DNA from: a virus
Virus record (IMG/VR): IMGVR_UViG_3300046517_001487
Span: 1-29,543 of that record
Direction: 5' to 3' (one strand)
Length of the DNA stretch: 29,543 nucleotides
Shown: positions 14,878-21,869 of the stretch, one piece after another
How the letters are laid out: every line of letters begins with the position of its first letter
Position numbering within the stretch: the stretch's first letter is position 1
Notes under the pieces: generated by a model
The model's input: only the letters and a program-made list of their open reading frames with translations
What the model was told of the DNA's origin: nothing
Databases searched by the model: none
Translations under genes and position numbers: made by a program

Positions 14878-15609
14878 ATGGGTGTTCTTGGCTTCAACAC
14901 GGCACCGAAAGTGTTCGCCGATTTTCTGCCGTTCGTTAAATATCACGCACCGGCCGGGCGGATGTTCCGGGTTGATCGGGAGCAGGTTGGCGGGGCATTT
15001 GAAAACAACGAGGTCGACATCACCAACATCTTCAAGGCGCAGTTCGATTTCGAGAACCTCGAGGTGGGCTGGCTGAAGTTTGCCGCCGGACAGGCGCCGA
15101 GCCTGGTGCTGGTGCCGTTCGGCAGTCTGTTTCCGCCAGAGCCGATGCCGCCCAACTCGCACAAGGAGGGCGCGCGGTGGATGCTCAAGCTGTCGAAGGA
15201 GTGCGCTGACGGCACCCCGACCATTCGCGAAATTGCCGGCAACGCCAGTTCGATGATGGCGGGCGTCGATGCGGTGATGGCGGACTATCTGGCGGAAAAA
15301 GACAAGCACGCCGGGCTGCTGCCGGTGGTGACGCTAGTCAAGACCATGCCGGTCAAGACCGGAACTGCCGAGCGCGCCTCGACCAACTACCAGCCGGTGT
15401 TCCAGATTGTCGACTGGAAGCCGCGCGGCGATCTGGTGTTCGTCTCCAAAGCCGGTGCTGCAGCGAACACCGCGCGCAGTGCAGCAGCGGCCGGGAGCGG
15501 TGGTGTCCCCAACGCCGCCACCGCTCCCACCACTGGCTCGACCCGGGCCGCGGCGCCGGTCGCACAGGCTCCCAAACAGACCGTTGCCGCCGACGATGAT
15601 TTCGGCTGA
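14878..15609 (+). CDS. Probable single-stranded DNA-binding protein
   Basis: A 243-aa protein with a GGAG ribosome site. The first ~180 residues are a beta-rich globular region (FLPFVKYHAPAGRMFRVDRE, then VGWLKFAAGQAPSLVLVPFG, and VVTLVKTMPVKTG). It is followed by an Ala/Gly/Thr-rich flexible linker and a terminal acidic tip, AADDDFG. That architecture (OB-like core, disordered linker, acidic aromatic-ended tail) matches phage SSBs. The position after two nucleases and before the primase-helicase supports a recombination/replication role. I do not recognise an exact family, so the call rests on architecture and context. Confidence 0.6.
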   Translation: MGVLGFNTAPKVFADFLPFVKYHAPAGRMFRVDREQVGGAFENNEVDITNIFKAQFDFENLEVGWLKFAAGQAPSLVLVPFGSLFPPEPMPPNSHKEGARWMLKLSKECADGTPTIREIAGNASSMMAGVDAVMADYLAEKDKHAGLLPVVTLVKTMPVKTGTAERASTNYQPVFQIVDWKPRGDLVFVSKAGAAANTARSAAAAGSGGVPNAATAPTTGSTRAAAPVAQAPKQTVAADDDFG

Positions 15610-15623
15610 CAGGTTCTAGATGG

Positions 15624-15830
15624 TCACAGCCCCAGCACCTTCATCGCCTGCTTGCCGGTCTTTCCGGTGGCGATCAGGTATCGAAGGAACTGGACGGCGG
15701 GTGGCGGCACCTCGCGTTCGCCACTCGCCCAACGGCGGCTGGTGCGTTCGTTGGACGCCAACAGTCGCGCGGCTGCACCCAAACTCAGGTTCAGCCGCGC
15801 AAGGGCTTCGCGATATTCGTCAGGGGTCAT
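15624..15830 (-). CDS. Small helix-turn-helix protein
   Basis: A 68-aa protein with TPDEYREALARLNLSLGAAA then RLLASNERTSRRWASGEREV, a clear helix-turn-helix with basic recognition helix, and a short C-terminal helix (QFLRYLIATGKTGKQAM). It starts inside the stop of the gene upstream (ATGA). Such proteins, common in rhizobial genomes and prophages, are probably DNA-binding regulators. It is convergent with the ssDNA-binding candidate, 14 bases apart, and last in a three-gene minus-strand operon. Confidence 0.7.
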   Translation of the reverse strand: MTPDEYREALARLNLSLGAAARLLASNERTSRRWASGEREVPPPAVQFLRYLIATGKTGKQAMKVLGL

Positions 15831-16060
15831 GGGTTGATCGTCTTGCCATCCTGCGTCTCGTCAGTAAACGGGATGGCAAACCGCTTGGCGTATTGCGCGG
15901 CTTGCTTACGCATCGCGAAAACGGTCTGCACCTTGGTATTCAAGCCGTTCTGATACGGGACGCTTTCAATGACCGTGTAGCCCTTCAATGTCTCAGGAGC
16001 GGAAATCTTCAGTTGAAGGTGCGTGGCGGTCTTTTCCAGCGTGATCTTGGTGGGGGTCAT
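15827..16060 (-). CDS. Small hypothetical protein
   Basis: A 77-aa protein with a GGAGGG ribosome site seven bases before the ATG. The sequence starts with strand-like TPTKITLEKTATHLQLKIS, then KGYTVIESVPYQNGLNTKVQ and a basic helix FAMRKQAAQYAKRFAIPF. No domain is recognised. It is the middle gene of the minus-strand trio and overlaps the next one by four bases. Because the trio interrupts a plus-strand early operon, it looks like an acquired cassette. Confidence 0.6.
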   Translation of the reverse strand: MTPTKITLEKTATHLQLKISAPETLKGYTVIESVPYQNGLNTKVQTVFAMRKQAAQYAKRFAIPFTDETQDGKTINP

Positions 16061-16063
16061 AGC

Positions 16064-16279
16064 TCAGCCCTCCACACGAATACGGGCAAAGCCCGTAGTG
16101 ACGCTGGGCTTCTGGAAATAGAAGTAGCCGTCCTTGTTGCCAACGTAGCCAACGTCATCGGAATACCAATCCTGCGAGCGGGCTTCCGCCCAAACCATGT
16201 TCCAAAGCCCCTTGGTCTTGGTGGGGTGAAAAAACGCCCCTGCGAGCGAACCTTCCGGCTTGTGGGTGAATGCGTTCAT
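16064..16279 (-). CDS. Small hypothetical protein, first of minus-strand trio
   Basis: A 71-aa protein. I chose ATG 16279 (MNAFTHKPEGSLAGAFFHPT) because GGAG lies upstream. An in-frame start at 16327 would lie next to the promoter and is unlikely. It is rich in aromatic residues (GLWNMVWAEARSQDWYSDD, NKDGYFYFQKPSV), suggesting a small beta domain, perhaps for ligand or nucleic acid binding. No known family. Its own promoter is visible upstream. Confidence 0.6.
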   Translation of the reverse strand: MNAFTHKPEGSLAGAFFHPTKTKGLWNMVWAEARSQDWYSDDVGYVGNKDGYFYFQKPSVTTGFARIRVEG

Positions 16280-16322
16280 CTGTCTCTCCATCAGCGGGCA
16301 GGATTGCCCTTCCGATGCATCG

Positions 16323-16352
16323 ACCATAGGGCCAATGGCCCGGGTCTGTCAA
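16323..16352 (-). promoter_or_regulatory. Promoter of the minus-strand three-gene operon
   Basis: On the minus strand TTGACA (16347-16352) and TATGGT (16323-16328) are separated by 18 bases. The spacer contains the palindrome GGGCCATTGGCCC, a possible binding site. It is divergent from the methyltransferase start at 16372. Confidence 0.6.
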
Positions 16353-16371
16353 CACCTGTTTTCAAAGAAAA

Positions 16372-16908
16372 ATGACCGCCTACTACAACGAGAACGACCC
16401 CTATGCCGCGCAATGGCTCAGAAATCTCGTTGCTGCAGGCCAAATTGCGCCGGGGGATGTGGATGAGCGAAACATACAGGACGTATCCGCAGATGATCTC
16501 AGACCTTATACGCAGGCCCATTTCTTCGCCGGGATCGGCGGGTGGTCCGTCGCCCTGCGGCTCGCCGGATGGCCCGACGACCGACCTGTTTGGACCGGTT
16601 CCTGCCCCTGCCAGCCCTTCTCGGCCGCCGGGAAAGGCAAGGCAGGCAATGACGAACGCCACCTGTGGCCTCAATGGTTTTCTCTCATCGCCCAGCGGCG
16701 TCCTGCAATCATCTTTGGTGAGCAGGTTGAAGCGGCAATTGGATGGGGCTGGCTCGACGTTGTTCTCGCTGACCTGGAAGGCGCGGGGTACGCCTGCGGG
16801 GCGTCCGTACTACCAGCTTGCGGTGTCGGGGCGCCCCACATCCGAAGTAGGCTTTGGTTCGTGGCCCACGCCCAACATGGACGACGACAACAACAGCTGG
16901 GCGGCTGA
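16372..16908 (+). CDS. C5-cytosine DNA methyltransferase, N-terminal catalytic part
   Basis: A 178-residue frame with the conserved core of Dcm-type methyltransferases: motif I HFFAGIGGWS (FAGIGG, residues 51-57), motif IV GSCPCQPFS with catalytic C80, motif VI as FGEQV, and motif VIII GAPHIRSRLWFVA. A stop at 16906 ends the frame before any target-recognition domain. A second in-frame stop lies near 17078. The same frame resumes with a motif-X-like end at 17095-17511. Most of it is overlapped by another open frame (16403-17497). Either it acts as a fragment, or frameshifting joins the parts, or the gene is decayed. The N-terminal motifs are all intact, which argues against old decay. Confidence 0.8.
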   Translation: MTAYYNENDPYAAQWLRNLVAAGQIAPGDVDERNIQDVSADDLRPYTQAHFFAGIGGWSVALRLAGWPDDRPVWTGSCPCQPFSAAGKGKAGNDERHLWPQWFSLIAQRRPAIIFGEQVEAAIGWGWLDVVLADLEGAGYACGASVLPACGVGAPHIRSRLWFVAHAQHGRRQQQLGG

Positions 16909-17497
16909 CCCGCAGGCCTACAGCGCCAAGCACATGGCGCGGGACCAGTCATCGAGCAATCTGGCAATCACGGCGCTGGCGAGTTGGCCGACAACACAAT
17001 CACGGGATGGCAGTCACGGCGGCGCGCAGGCCAAGCGGGCGATGGGCGAGACCCGGCACGGCTCGAACCTCGATGACTTCGCGATGCTGGCGGCATGGAT
17101 CACGCCGCAGGCGCACGACACCACGGTGCGCGGCAACACCAATGCCGACCACCACTACGCACCGCACGATTTATTGAACCAGGCTTTGACCGTGGAGGCA
17201 GCATCATGGGCGACACCGCAGGCGGCGGATGTGAACCACGCGCGGGGCAGCAAGGAATACGCCCTGCGAACGATGAACCGGCCACAACCGCCTCACAACA
17301 ATGCGCTGTTGGCGCATCTAACCCCTGGGCCGACCTCGAATGGCTCGCCTGCAGCGACGGCAAAGCGCGGCCAACTCAACCCGGACTTTTCCCGCTGGCT
17401 CATGGGCTACGCAACCGGGCATCTAAGCTGCGCGCCTACGGCAATGCCATCGTCCCGCAAGTCGCCGCAGAGTTCATCAAGGCCGTCCTCGAAGTGA
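16403..17497 (+). CDS. Out-of-frame gene overlapping the C5-methyltransferase, with WPTP-like repeats
   Basis: A long frame (364 codons) offset by one base from the methyltransferase frame. The true start is uncertain; ATG 16463, seven bases after GGGGG, is plausible. Its first part is the shadow of methyltransferase motifs (SPDGPTTDLFGPVPAPASPS). Its middle, ~16850-17290, has no competing frame and reads as real protein with repeats spaced by 30-50 residues: SWPTPNMDD, SWPTTQSRDG, AWITPQAHDT, SWATPQAADV. The end, QLNPDFSRWLMGY then SCAPTAMPSSRK, resembles proteins I recall from other phages. It may carry the missing target-recognition region. Function unknown. Confidence 0.6.
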   Translation: MPRNGSEISLLQAKLRRGMWMSETYRTYPQMISDLIRRPISSPGSAGGPSPCGSPDGPTTDLFGPVPAPASPSRPPGKARQAMTNATCGLNGFLSSPSGVLQSSLVSRLKRQLDGAGSTLFSLTWKARGTPAGRPYYQLAVSGRPTSEVGFGSWPTPNMDDDNNSWAADPQAYSAKHMARDQSSSNLAITALASWPTTQSRDGSHGGAQAKRAMGETRHGSNLDDFAMLAAWITPQAHDTTVRGNTNADHHYAPHDLLNQALTVEAASWATPQAADVNHARGSKEYALRTMNRPQPPHNNALLAHLTPGPTSNGSPAATAKRGQLNPDFSRWLMGYATGHLSCAPTAMPSSRKSPQSSSRPSSK

Positions 17498-17511
17498 TCG
17501 AACGCGAATGA
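17095..17511 (+). pseudogene. C5-methyltransferase C-terminal fragment (motif IX/X region)
   Basis: Same reading frame as the N-terminal part at 16372 but separated by stops at 16906 and about 17078. The recognisable part begins near 17320: NPWADLEWLACSDGKARPTQ, then PGLFPLAHGLRN, then KLRAYGNAIVPQVAAEFIK, the motif X that completes the SAM-binding fold. Its stop overlaps the primase-helicase start (ATGA), as in a working operon. The first ATG in the fragment (17095) may not be a start. It could be reached by frameshifting from the overlapping frame, or be a remnant. Confidence 0.5.
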
Positions 17512-19661
17512 CAGAGCCTGCCGTGCATAAGCTGTTCGAACCCGACGCTGGCGCGATGCGCGAGCATCTCGAGCACCTGTTCGGCGGCTTCCTCGACGGC
17601 TTTCATGACGGCCTGGTCGAGCTGGCCTGGACCGATGTCACACCCAATGCCGACGGCCGCTACGCGCTGCGCCACGCCAGCCTGTTCGGCACCGACCAGA
17701 TCGAGCCACTGATCGCCGAGGCTGTGCGGCTGAACCGGCAGACGATGTGCAACGTCTACGTCGGTGCCGCACTGCGCAAGCCAAAGACCTGGCCCAACGC
17801 CCGCGCTTCCGCCGGCGATGTGCTGGCGCTGACCTGCGCTTATGCCGACCTCGACGACCAGGGCGTGGCGTCGGTGGCGCGGAAACGCTGGGGCGCCACG
17901 GCGCCGACCAAGATCGTGGTGACCGGCAAGGAACCGCACCTGCGGGCGCAGCTGTGGTGGCGGCTGGATGAGCCGATCACCGACCAGAAACAATCCGAAA
18001 CATTGCTGAAGGGCATCGCCGTGGGCATGCATGGCGACACCACGGTCAGCGATCCGCCGCGGGTGATGCGGCTGGCCGGCTCGATCGCCTGGCCGATGAA
18101 GGCCGACCGCAAGCGGCCCGAGCTGACCTACATCGCCCGGGTCGAGGCGCCCAACCAGCCGATCTATACGGTTGAGCACCTGGCGCAGGCGTTCCCGTTT
18201 GCGGAGGCCGATAAAGGCCAACAAGGGCCGACAATCGATTATCGGCCCGCTGCCGCTGCCCCCGACGGCATCCACCACGCCGCAACGGTGCTCGGCCTTG
18301 ACGGTAAGGTCGACGACGGCCGCGAGCGCTACATGCTGCAGACGGCCAATGCCGTGCTGATCGAATTGATTGGCACCAGTGGGCAAGCTCCCACCGCCCA
18401 GCAACTATTCGATGCCGCCTGGCCGCAATACGAGCGGGGGACTGACCTTACCAAGCCCGGCCGAGGTGCTGACGAGTTTGCTGCCAAGTGCGCCTACACG
18501 GTGAAGCGCTTCGCCGAGGGCAAGATCCGCGGCTGCGAGACGGTCGACGTGGTGCTGGCGCTCTATCGGCAACGGCAGGAGGCGCGAGGGTACTATAACC
18601 CCCAGGTTATTGTACCATCGGACCAGCAAGCAACGGCGCCCCCTGCGCCGGCCCTGATCCTGACCGCCGAGCAGTTCGTCTCAGGCTTCACCCCGCCGGC
18701 CTACATCATCGACGGCATCATGCAGCGCGGTTACCTGTATTCGCTGACCGCGCGTACCGGCCACGGCAAGACGGCGGTCGCCATGTACATCGCCCAATGT
18801 ATCGCCCGGGGCGAGACGATGCATGGCCGCAAGGTGAAATGCGGTACCGTGCTGCTGTTGGCCGGCGAGAACCCCGACGACATCCGGGCGCGCTTTCTGG
18901 TGCTGGCCGAGGCCTACAGCTTCGATGCCGCCAGCCTGAAGATGCGGTTCGTGGCTGGCGTCATCGATATCGCCGCGCAGATGCCGGTCATTGCCGCGGC
19001 TGCCGGCGCAATCGATGACCTGATCCTTGTCATAGTCGACACCGCGGCGGCCTACTTCCTCGGCGACGAGACCAACTCCAATGCCCAGCAGGGGGCGTTC
19101 GCCAGGGTGCTGCGGCGCCTGACCATGCTGCCCGGCCTGCCGGCGGTGCTGGTCAACTGCCATCCGGTCAAGAACGCCACCCAGGACAACCTATTGCCGA
19201 TGGGCGGCTCGGCCTTCACCAACGAGGTCGACGGCAACCTAACGCTGTGGGCCGACGCCGAGAAGCAAACCAGCCTGCATTGGCTCGGCAAGTTCCGGGG
19301 GCCCGAGTTCGATCCCATCACGTTTGAACTCAAAATTGCGGAAAGCCCCAAAGTGCATGATGTCGAAGGGCGGTTGATGCCCAGTGTGGTCGCGGTCCCG
19401 ATCGCCGAGATGGTCCTGGAGGCCAGCCAGCAACGAGTGCAGACCGAAGGCGATACCGTTCTGAACATCCTAACGGTCGAACCGGGGGCATCGTTCAATC
19501 GTATCGCCGAGCGGGCTGGGTTCGTCAATGAAGGCCGCCCCAACAAGAGCAAGGTACAGCGTTTGATGAAAAATCTGGAGGATTTCAAGCTCGTTGAGAA
19601 GCACCGGAACAAGAGGTTCTACATCACCGAAAAAGGGAAAAAAGAGCTCGAAAAATTGTGA
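17508..19661 (+). CDS. Primase-helicase (AEP-like primase plus RecA-fold ATPase)
   Basis: A 717-aa replication protein. The N-terminal half contains AYADLDDQG (near residue 111), which fits the catalytic Asp-x-Asp of archaeo-eukaryotic-type primases, then LWWRLDEPI and RVMRLAGSIAWPMKADRKRP as in phage primases of this kind. The C-terminal half is a RepA/DnaB-like ATPase: Walker A TARTGHGKTAVA (~414-425), Walker B LILVIVDTAAAY (~505-516), a sensor-like VNCHPVKNATQDN. The last ~70 residues look like a winged helix (FNRIAERAGFVNEG, KFYITEKGKKELEKL-like end). It starts by ATGA overlap. A repeat-rich candidate origin follows directly. Confidence 0.85.
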   Translation: MTEPAVHKLFEPDAGAMREHLEHLFGGFLDGFHDGLVELAWTDVTPNADGRYALRHASLFGTDQIEPLIAEAVRLNRQTMCNVYVGAALRKPKTWPNARASAGDVLALTCAYADLDDQGVASVARKRWGATAPTKIVVTGKEPHLRAQLWWRLDEPITDQKQSETLLKGIAVGMHGDTTVSDPPRVMRLAGSIAWPMKADRKRPELTYIARVEAPNQPIYTVEHLAQAFPFAEADKGQQGPTIDYRPAAAAPDGIHHAATVLGLDGKVDDGRERYMLQTANAVLIELIGTSGQAPTAQQLFDAAWPQYERGTDLTKPGRGADEFAAKCAYTVKRFAEGKIRGCETVDVVLALYRQRQEARGYYNPQVIVPSDQQATAPPAPALILTAEQFVSGFTPPAYIIDGIMQRGYLYSLTARTGHGKTAVAMYIAQCIARGETMHGRKVKCGTVLLLAGENPDDIRARFLVLAEAYSFDAASLKMRFVAGVIDIAAQMPVIAAAAGAIDDLILVIVDTAAAYFLGDETNSNAQQGAFARVLRRLTMLPGLPAVLVNCHPVKNATQDNLLPMGGSAFTNEVDGNLTLWADAEKQTSLHWLGKFRGPEFDPITFELKIAESPKVHDVEGRLMPSVVAVPIAEMVLEASQQRVQTEGDTVLNILTVEPGASFNRIAERAGFVNEGRPNKSKVQRLMKNLEDFKLVEKHRNKRFYITEKGKKELEKL

Positions 19662-19854
19662 AACGACGAGGGGTCAATTCTGCACGACGTATCACGTTGA
19701 AACGACGACATGAAACGCGAGACAAAATCTTATAAGCCAATGATTACATTTATCAATCTCGTATCACTCTACGATACGGAGGTCATTAGACAACCTCCCG
19801 TATCGTATCGTTTCATTTACTATGGGGGTATGGGGGGGAAATTTTGAAACGCGA
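19659..19854. other. Candidate replication origin with iteron-like repeats
   Basis: A gene-free, AT-richer stretch after the primase-helicase. TGAAACGACGA occurs at 19659 and 19698. TGAAACGCGA occurs at 19711 and 19845. The inverse TCGTTTCA is at 19808. CGTATCAC occurs at 19688 and 19760. CGATACGG (19772) pairs with CCGTATCG (19798) as part of a larger inverted repeat that includes GGAGGT/ACCTCC, and CGTATCG repeats at 19804. Multiple short direct and inverted repeats next to the helicase gene are typical of phage origins or of a strong regulatory region. No experimental support is available. Confidence 0.5.
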
Positions 19855-19870
19855 GCGGAGGGCAGGCGTG

Positions 19871-20452
19871 ATGGCAAGGCGTGACAATTCTCACGGTACC
19901 TACATCGCCGCGCAGGCGTCGATCGATGTCGCCGATCAGGTGGCGACGGAGATGGAACTCAAATGGGGCTGCGGGAGATTGCGATTGCTGGTGCAGGCGG
20001 AACTCACCGAGCGATTCGACCGCCAGAGATATCTGTTCAATCAATCAGTCTGGCACGGCGACCTGGAGATGGTCCGCCGCGAGGCGACAAGAATGTGCGC
20101 GGCCTGGCGCAAGCTCGATCAGGCGGCAACTGCAGCCTGTGCCAAACCCCTGTCGCCCCAGGTTTGGGAACTCACCCTCGGCGATGGTACGGTCGCCGCG
20201 ATCGTGCCCGACAATGCCCACGCCCACGCGGTAATCGCCCAGGGCCGCAAGCTCGCGGTCTATACGCTGGACGAGATCGGTCGCATGCTGGACGACTACC
20301 GCGCGGTCACGTCAGCCAAACTGACCTTCCCCGGCGCCGAGGTCACCGCGGTCAGGCGCCCCACCGGCGACCCGCTCGACGCCATCGTCGATACCCATCC
20401 GCACCTCGACGCACCGATGAATGACGAGATGCCCGCATTCGGAGGCGCCTGA
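19871..20452 (+). CDS. Hypothetical phage protein
   Basis: A 193-aa protein. ATG 19871 is preceded by GGAGGG. A TTG 27 bases earlier is in frame but inside a repeat. N-terminal half helical and basic (MELKWGCGRLRLLVQAELTE, then RFDRQRYLFNQSVWHGDLEM, then RREATRMCAAWRKLDQAA). The middle has strands WELTLGDGTVAAIVPDNAHA and RKLAVYTLDEIGRMLDDYRA. The tail is Pro/Asp-rich. I associate this with conserved hypothetical proteins between replication and packaging genes of rhizobial phages. Function unknown; a regulator or terminase partner is possible. Confidence 0.7.
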   Translation: MARRDNSHGTYIAAQASIDVADQVATEMELKWGCGRLRLLVQAELTERFDRQRYLFNQSVWHGDLEMVRREATRMCAAWRKLDQAATAACAKPLSPQVWELTLGDGTVAAIVPDNAHAHAVIAQGRKLAVYTLDEIGRMLDDYRAVTSAKLTFPGAEVTAVRRPTGDPLDAIVDTHPHLDAPMNDEMPAFGGA

Positions 20453-20454
20453 TC

Positions 20455-20976
20455 ATGTCCAAACGCAAGGCAATGGCGCGGCGGGAAGCCTCGGGCAAGA
20501 TCAGGCGCCCACCGCCATTGCCGTCGCCGCTCGAGGTGGTGCGCCTGCGCGATGCCGCGTTGGCAGGAATGCGCGATGCGGTGTGGGGCTCGGCACTCGG
20601 TTGGCTGTTCCTGTGCGGCAAGATCAACGCCTCAGAGTTCGCCGCCGGGCGCAATTGGTTGACGCTGGCAACCCATTACGCCGCGGCGTTGCAGGCACCA
20701 CGCCCGCCAGGATCGGCAGTCTTGGATGCCATGGGCGGCACGCCGCCGGATCCCGATAGCGATGCGGGGCAGAAGCAGGCTGATAGGGAGGCGCGAGCGA
20801 TCGGCGATTACGTCGAAGCTCTGGTGGTGCTGAAACGCTATCCGTCAGCTGTCCTGACTGCGGTGCAATCGTGCTGCGAGCAATCGTCGGTGCCCGGTGG
20901 ATTGATCGAGCTCAAGTGCCTGAAAATAGGATTGGGCGCGTTGGTCGAGCAGGATCGGTTGGAGAGGCGACGGTGA
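20455..20976 (+). CDS. Hypothetical phage protein
   Basis: A 173-aa protein starting two bases after the previous stop. Basic N-terminus (MSKRKAMARREASGKIRRPP) and mostly helical body (LRDAALAGMRDAVWGSALGW, LFLCGKINASEFAAGRNWLT, YVEALVVLKRYPSAVLTAVQ). The segment 'GRNW' followed by helices and a late CCEQSS is like hypothetical proteins next to packaging genes in related phages. It overlaps the next gene by GTGA. DNA binding is plausible from the basic start, but no domain is recognised. Confidence 0.7.
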   Translation: MSKRKAMARREASGKIRRPPPLPSPLEVVRLRDAALAGMRDAVWGSALGWLFLCGKINASEFAAGRNWLTLATHYAAALQAPRPPGSAVLDAMGGTPPDPDSDAGQKQADREARAIGDYVEALVVLKRYPSAVLTAVQSCCEQSSVPGGLIELKCLKIGLGALVEQDRLERRR

Positions 20977-21176
20977 ATGAAATGAGATTTAAAAGTCAAC
21001 AGGAGTTGGCCGAGCAAGGGCGCCATTTCATGGCGGGATATAAATTGGCAATCAGCCTGTTGGAAAATAGAGCCAGAGCCACACCCAAACGTCGATACGG
21101 CGAAGACGAACTGCATCAAATCGCAGCGGAATATCTCAAACAGCATGAGACGTGGATCGCGCGGCTTAACTCTTAG
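20973..21176 (+). CDS. Small hypothetical protein, last of early operon
   Basis: A 67-aa protein. The GTG at 20973 overlaps the previous stop and lies after GGAGAGG; an ATG at 20982 is the alternative. It is fully helical and basic (FKSQQELAEQGRHFMAGYKL, then AISLLENRARATPKRRYGED, then HQIAAEYLKQHETWIARLNS). No known family. Its TAG stop forms the first bases of a TAGGAC element, and a rho-independent terminator lies 60 bases downstream, so it closes the early transcript. Confidence 0.65.
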   Translation: MNEMRFKSQQELAEQGRHFMAGYKLAISLLENRARATPKRRYGEDELHQIAAEYLKQHETWIARLNS

Positions 21177-21187
21177 GACATTTCTCA
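21174..21187 (+). promoter_or_regulatory. Operator-like element across a stop codon (TAGGACATTTCTCA)
   Basis: The element begins with the TAG stop of the 67-aa gene and lies upstream of the terminator at 21236. The right half is imperfect. Confidence 0.45.
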
Positions 21188-21235
21188 TTTACATTCGGAT
21201 GCAAATCAGATCAATGTCCGATAGGCAGTGTGAAG

Positions 21236-21261
21236 AAATCCGCAGAAATGCGGATTTTTTT
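21236..21261 (+). terminator. Strong rho-independent terminator
   Basis: A perfect 9-bp stem, AAATCCGCA (21236-21244) with TGCGGATTT (21249-21257), closes a GAAA tetraloop and is followed by more T. It separates the early operon from the packaging region. Confidence 0.9.
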
Positions 21262-21274
21262 ATGAGATGTCCTG
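21261..21274 (-). promoter_or_regulatory. Operator-like element, minus orientation (CAGGACATCTCATA)
   Basis: Copy of the dispersed element on the minus strand, right after the terminator and 16 bases before the DUF5681-like gene. Confidence 0.45.
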
Positions 21275-21290
21275 TGCTAACAATACTGAT

Positions 21291-21659
21291 ATGCCGTGGG
21301 CAAAAGGACAATCAGGTAATCTTCGCGGTCGCGCTATCGAGCGGCCGTTCACCAATATCTTGAACGATGAGATAGCTGCAGCTGGCGATGATTATCTGGC
21401 GTTGCGTAAGATCGCGCGCAATCTGATCAAGCAGGCGCAACGCAATACGCTACAGGCATTGCCGGCGATCACAGCGATTGCCGATCGATTGGACGGCAAG
21501 CCAATGCAGCAAACCACGCTGACGATGGTGAAGCGCGACGCCAGCGATTGGACGAGACAGGAACTGATGGAGTTTCTGCAGAACGCTTCGCACCAGGTCG
21601 AAGAGCGTGAGCGTGAAGCCAAGCTGATCGAAGCAAAGCCCGTTGAGGAAAAGTCCTAG
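21291..21659 (+). CDS. DUF5681-like protein, candidate small terminase or packaging factor
   Basis: A 122-aa protein. I chose ATG 21291 because the family motif starts there: MPWAKGQSGNLRGRA, the KGQSGN-x-x-GR opening of DUF5681. The frame also has an ATG at 21267, but that lies in the operator-like element. The rest is helical: NDEIAAAGDDYLALRKIARN, then ALPAITAIADRLDGKPMQQT and a charged coil. Such proteins are frequently encoded just upstream of phage terminases. Since no classical small terminase gene is visible, this is a reasonable candidate, but that is inference. No ribosome site is evident. Confidence 0.65.
   Translation: MPWAKGQSGNLRGRAIERPFTNILNDEIAAAGDDYLALRKIARNLIKQAQRNTLQALPAITAIADRLDGKPMQQTTLTMVKRDASDWTRQELMEFLQNASHQVEEREREAKLIEAKPVEEKS
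21645..21658 (-). promoter_or_regulatory. Operator-like element across stop codon (TAGGACTTTTCCTC)
   Basis: A close match to the consensus on the minus strand, overlapping the last codons and TAG stop of the DUF5681-like gene. Confidence 0.5.
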
Positions 21660-21869
21660 CTCACCTGTCAACTGGTATGATACCAGGCGAGAATGGTGAG
21701 AAAGTCCAGTAATATCAACGCACTGCGCTCGACGGTGTTGGATTTGGCAACCTGCTGGCAACGAACCAACTTCGCGCGATGCAGTCGGCAGCGTCAGGCG
21801 GCGCTGTCACCTCGGCGCGCGGTGGGCTCACAGCTTGGTTGCTGCACCGCGCGTCTTGGGTGTGCGCGC

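Noticed and set aside
14235-14900. 221-codon minus-strand frame and a 270-codon plus-strand frame (14264-15076)
   Set aside because: Both are out-of-frame shadows of the PD-(D/E)XK nuclease and ssDNA-binding candidate, which have ATGA coupling or a ribosome site and sensible motifs.
15620-16375. 251-codon plus-strand frame
   Set aside because: It opposes three minus-strand genes that have ribosome sites, ATGA overlaps and a promoter; its own sequence shows no domain.
17436-18404. 322-codon open frame on the minus strand
   Set aside because: Antisense shadow of the primase-helicase, whose motifs are clear; the sequence is low-complexity Arg/Gly/His-rich.
20352-20654. 100-codon minus-strand frame in the early region
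   Set aside because: Opposite two coupled plus-strand genes and Arg-rich as expected for a shadow frame.
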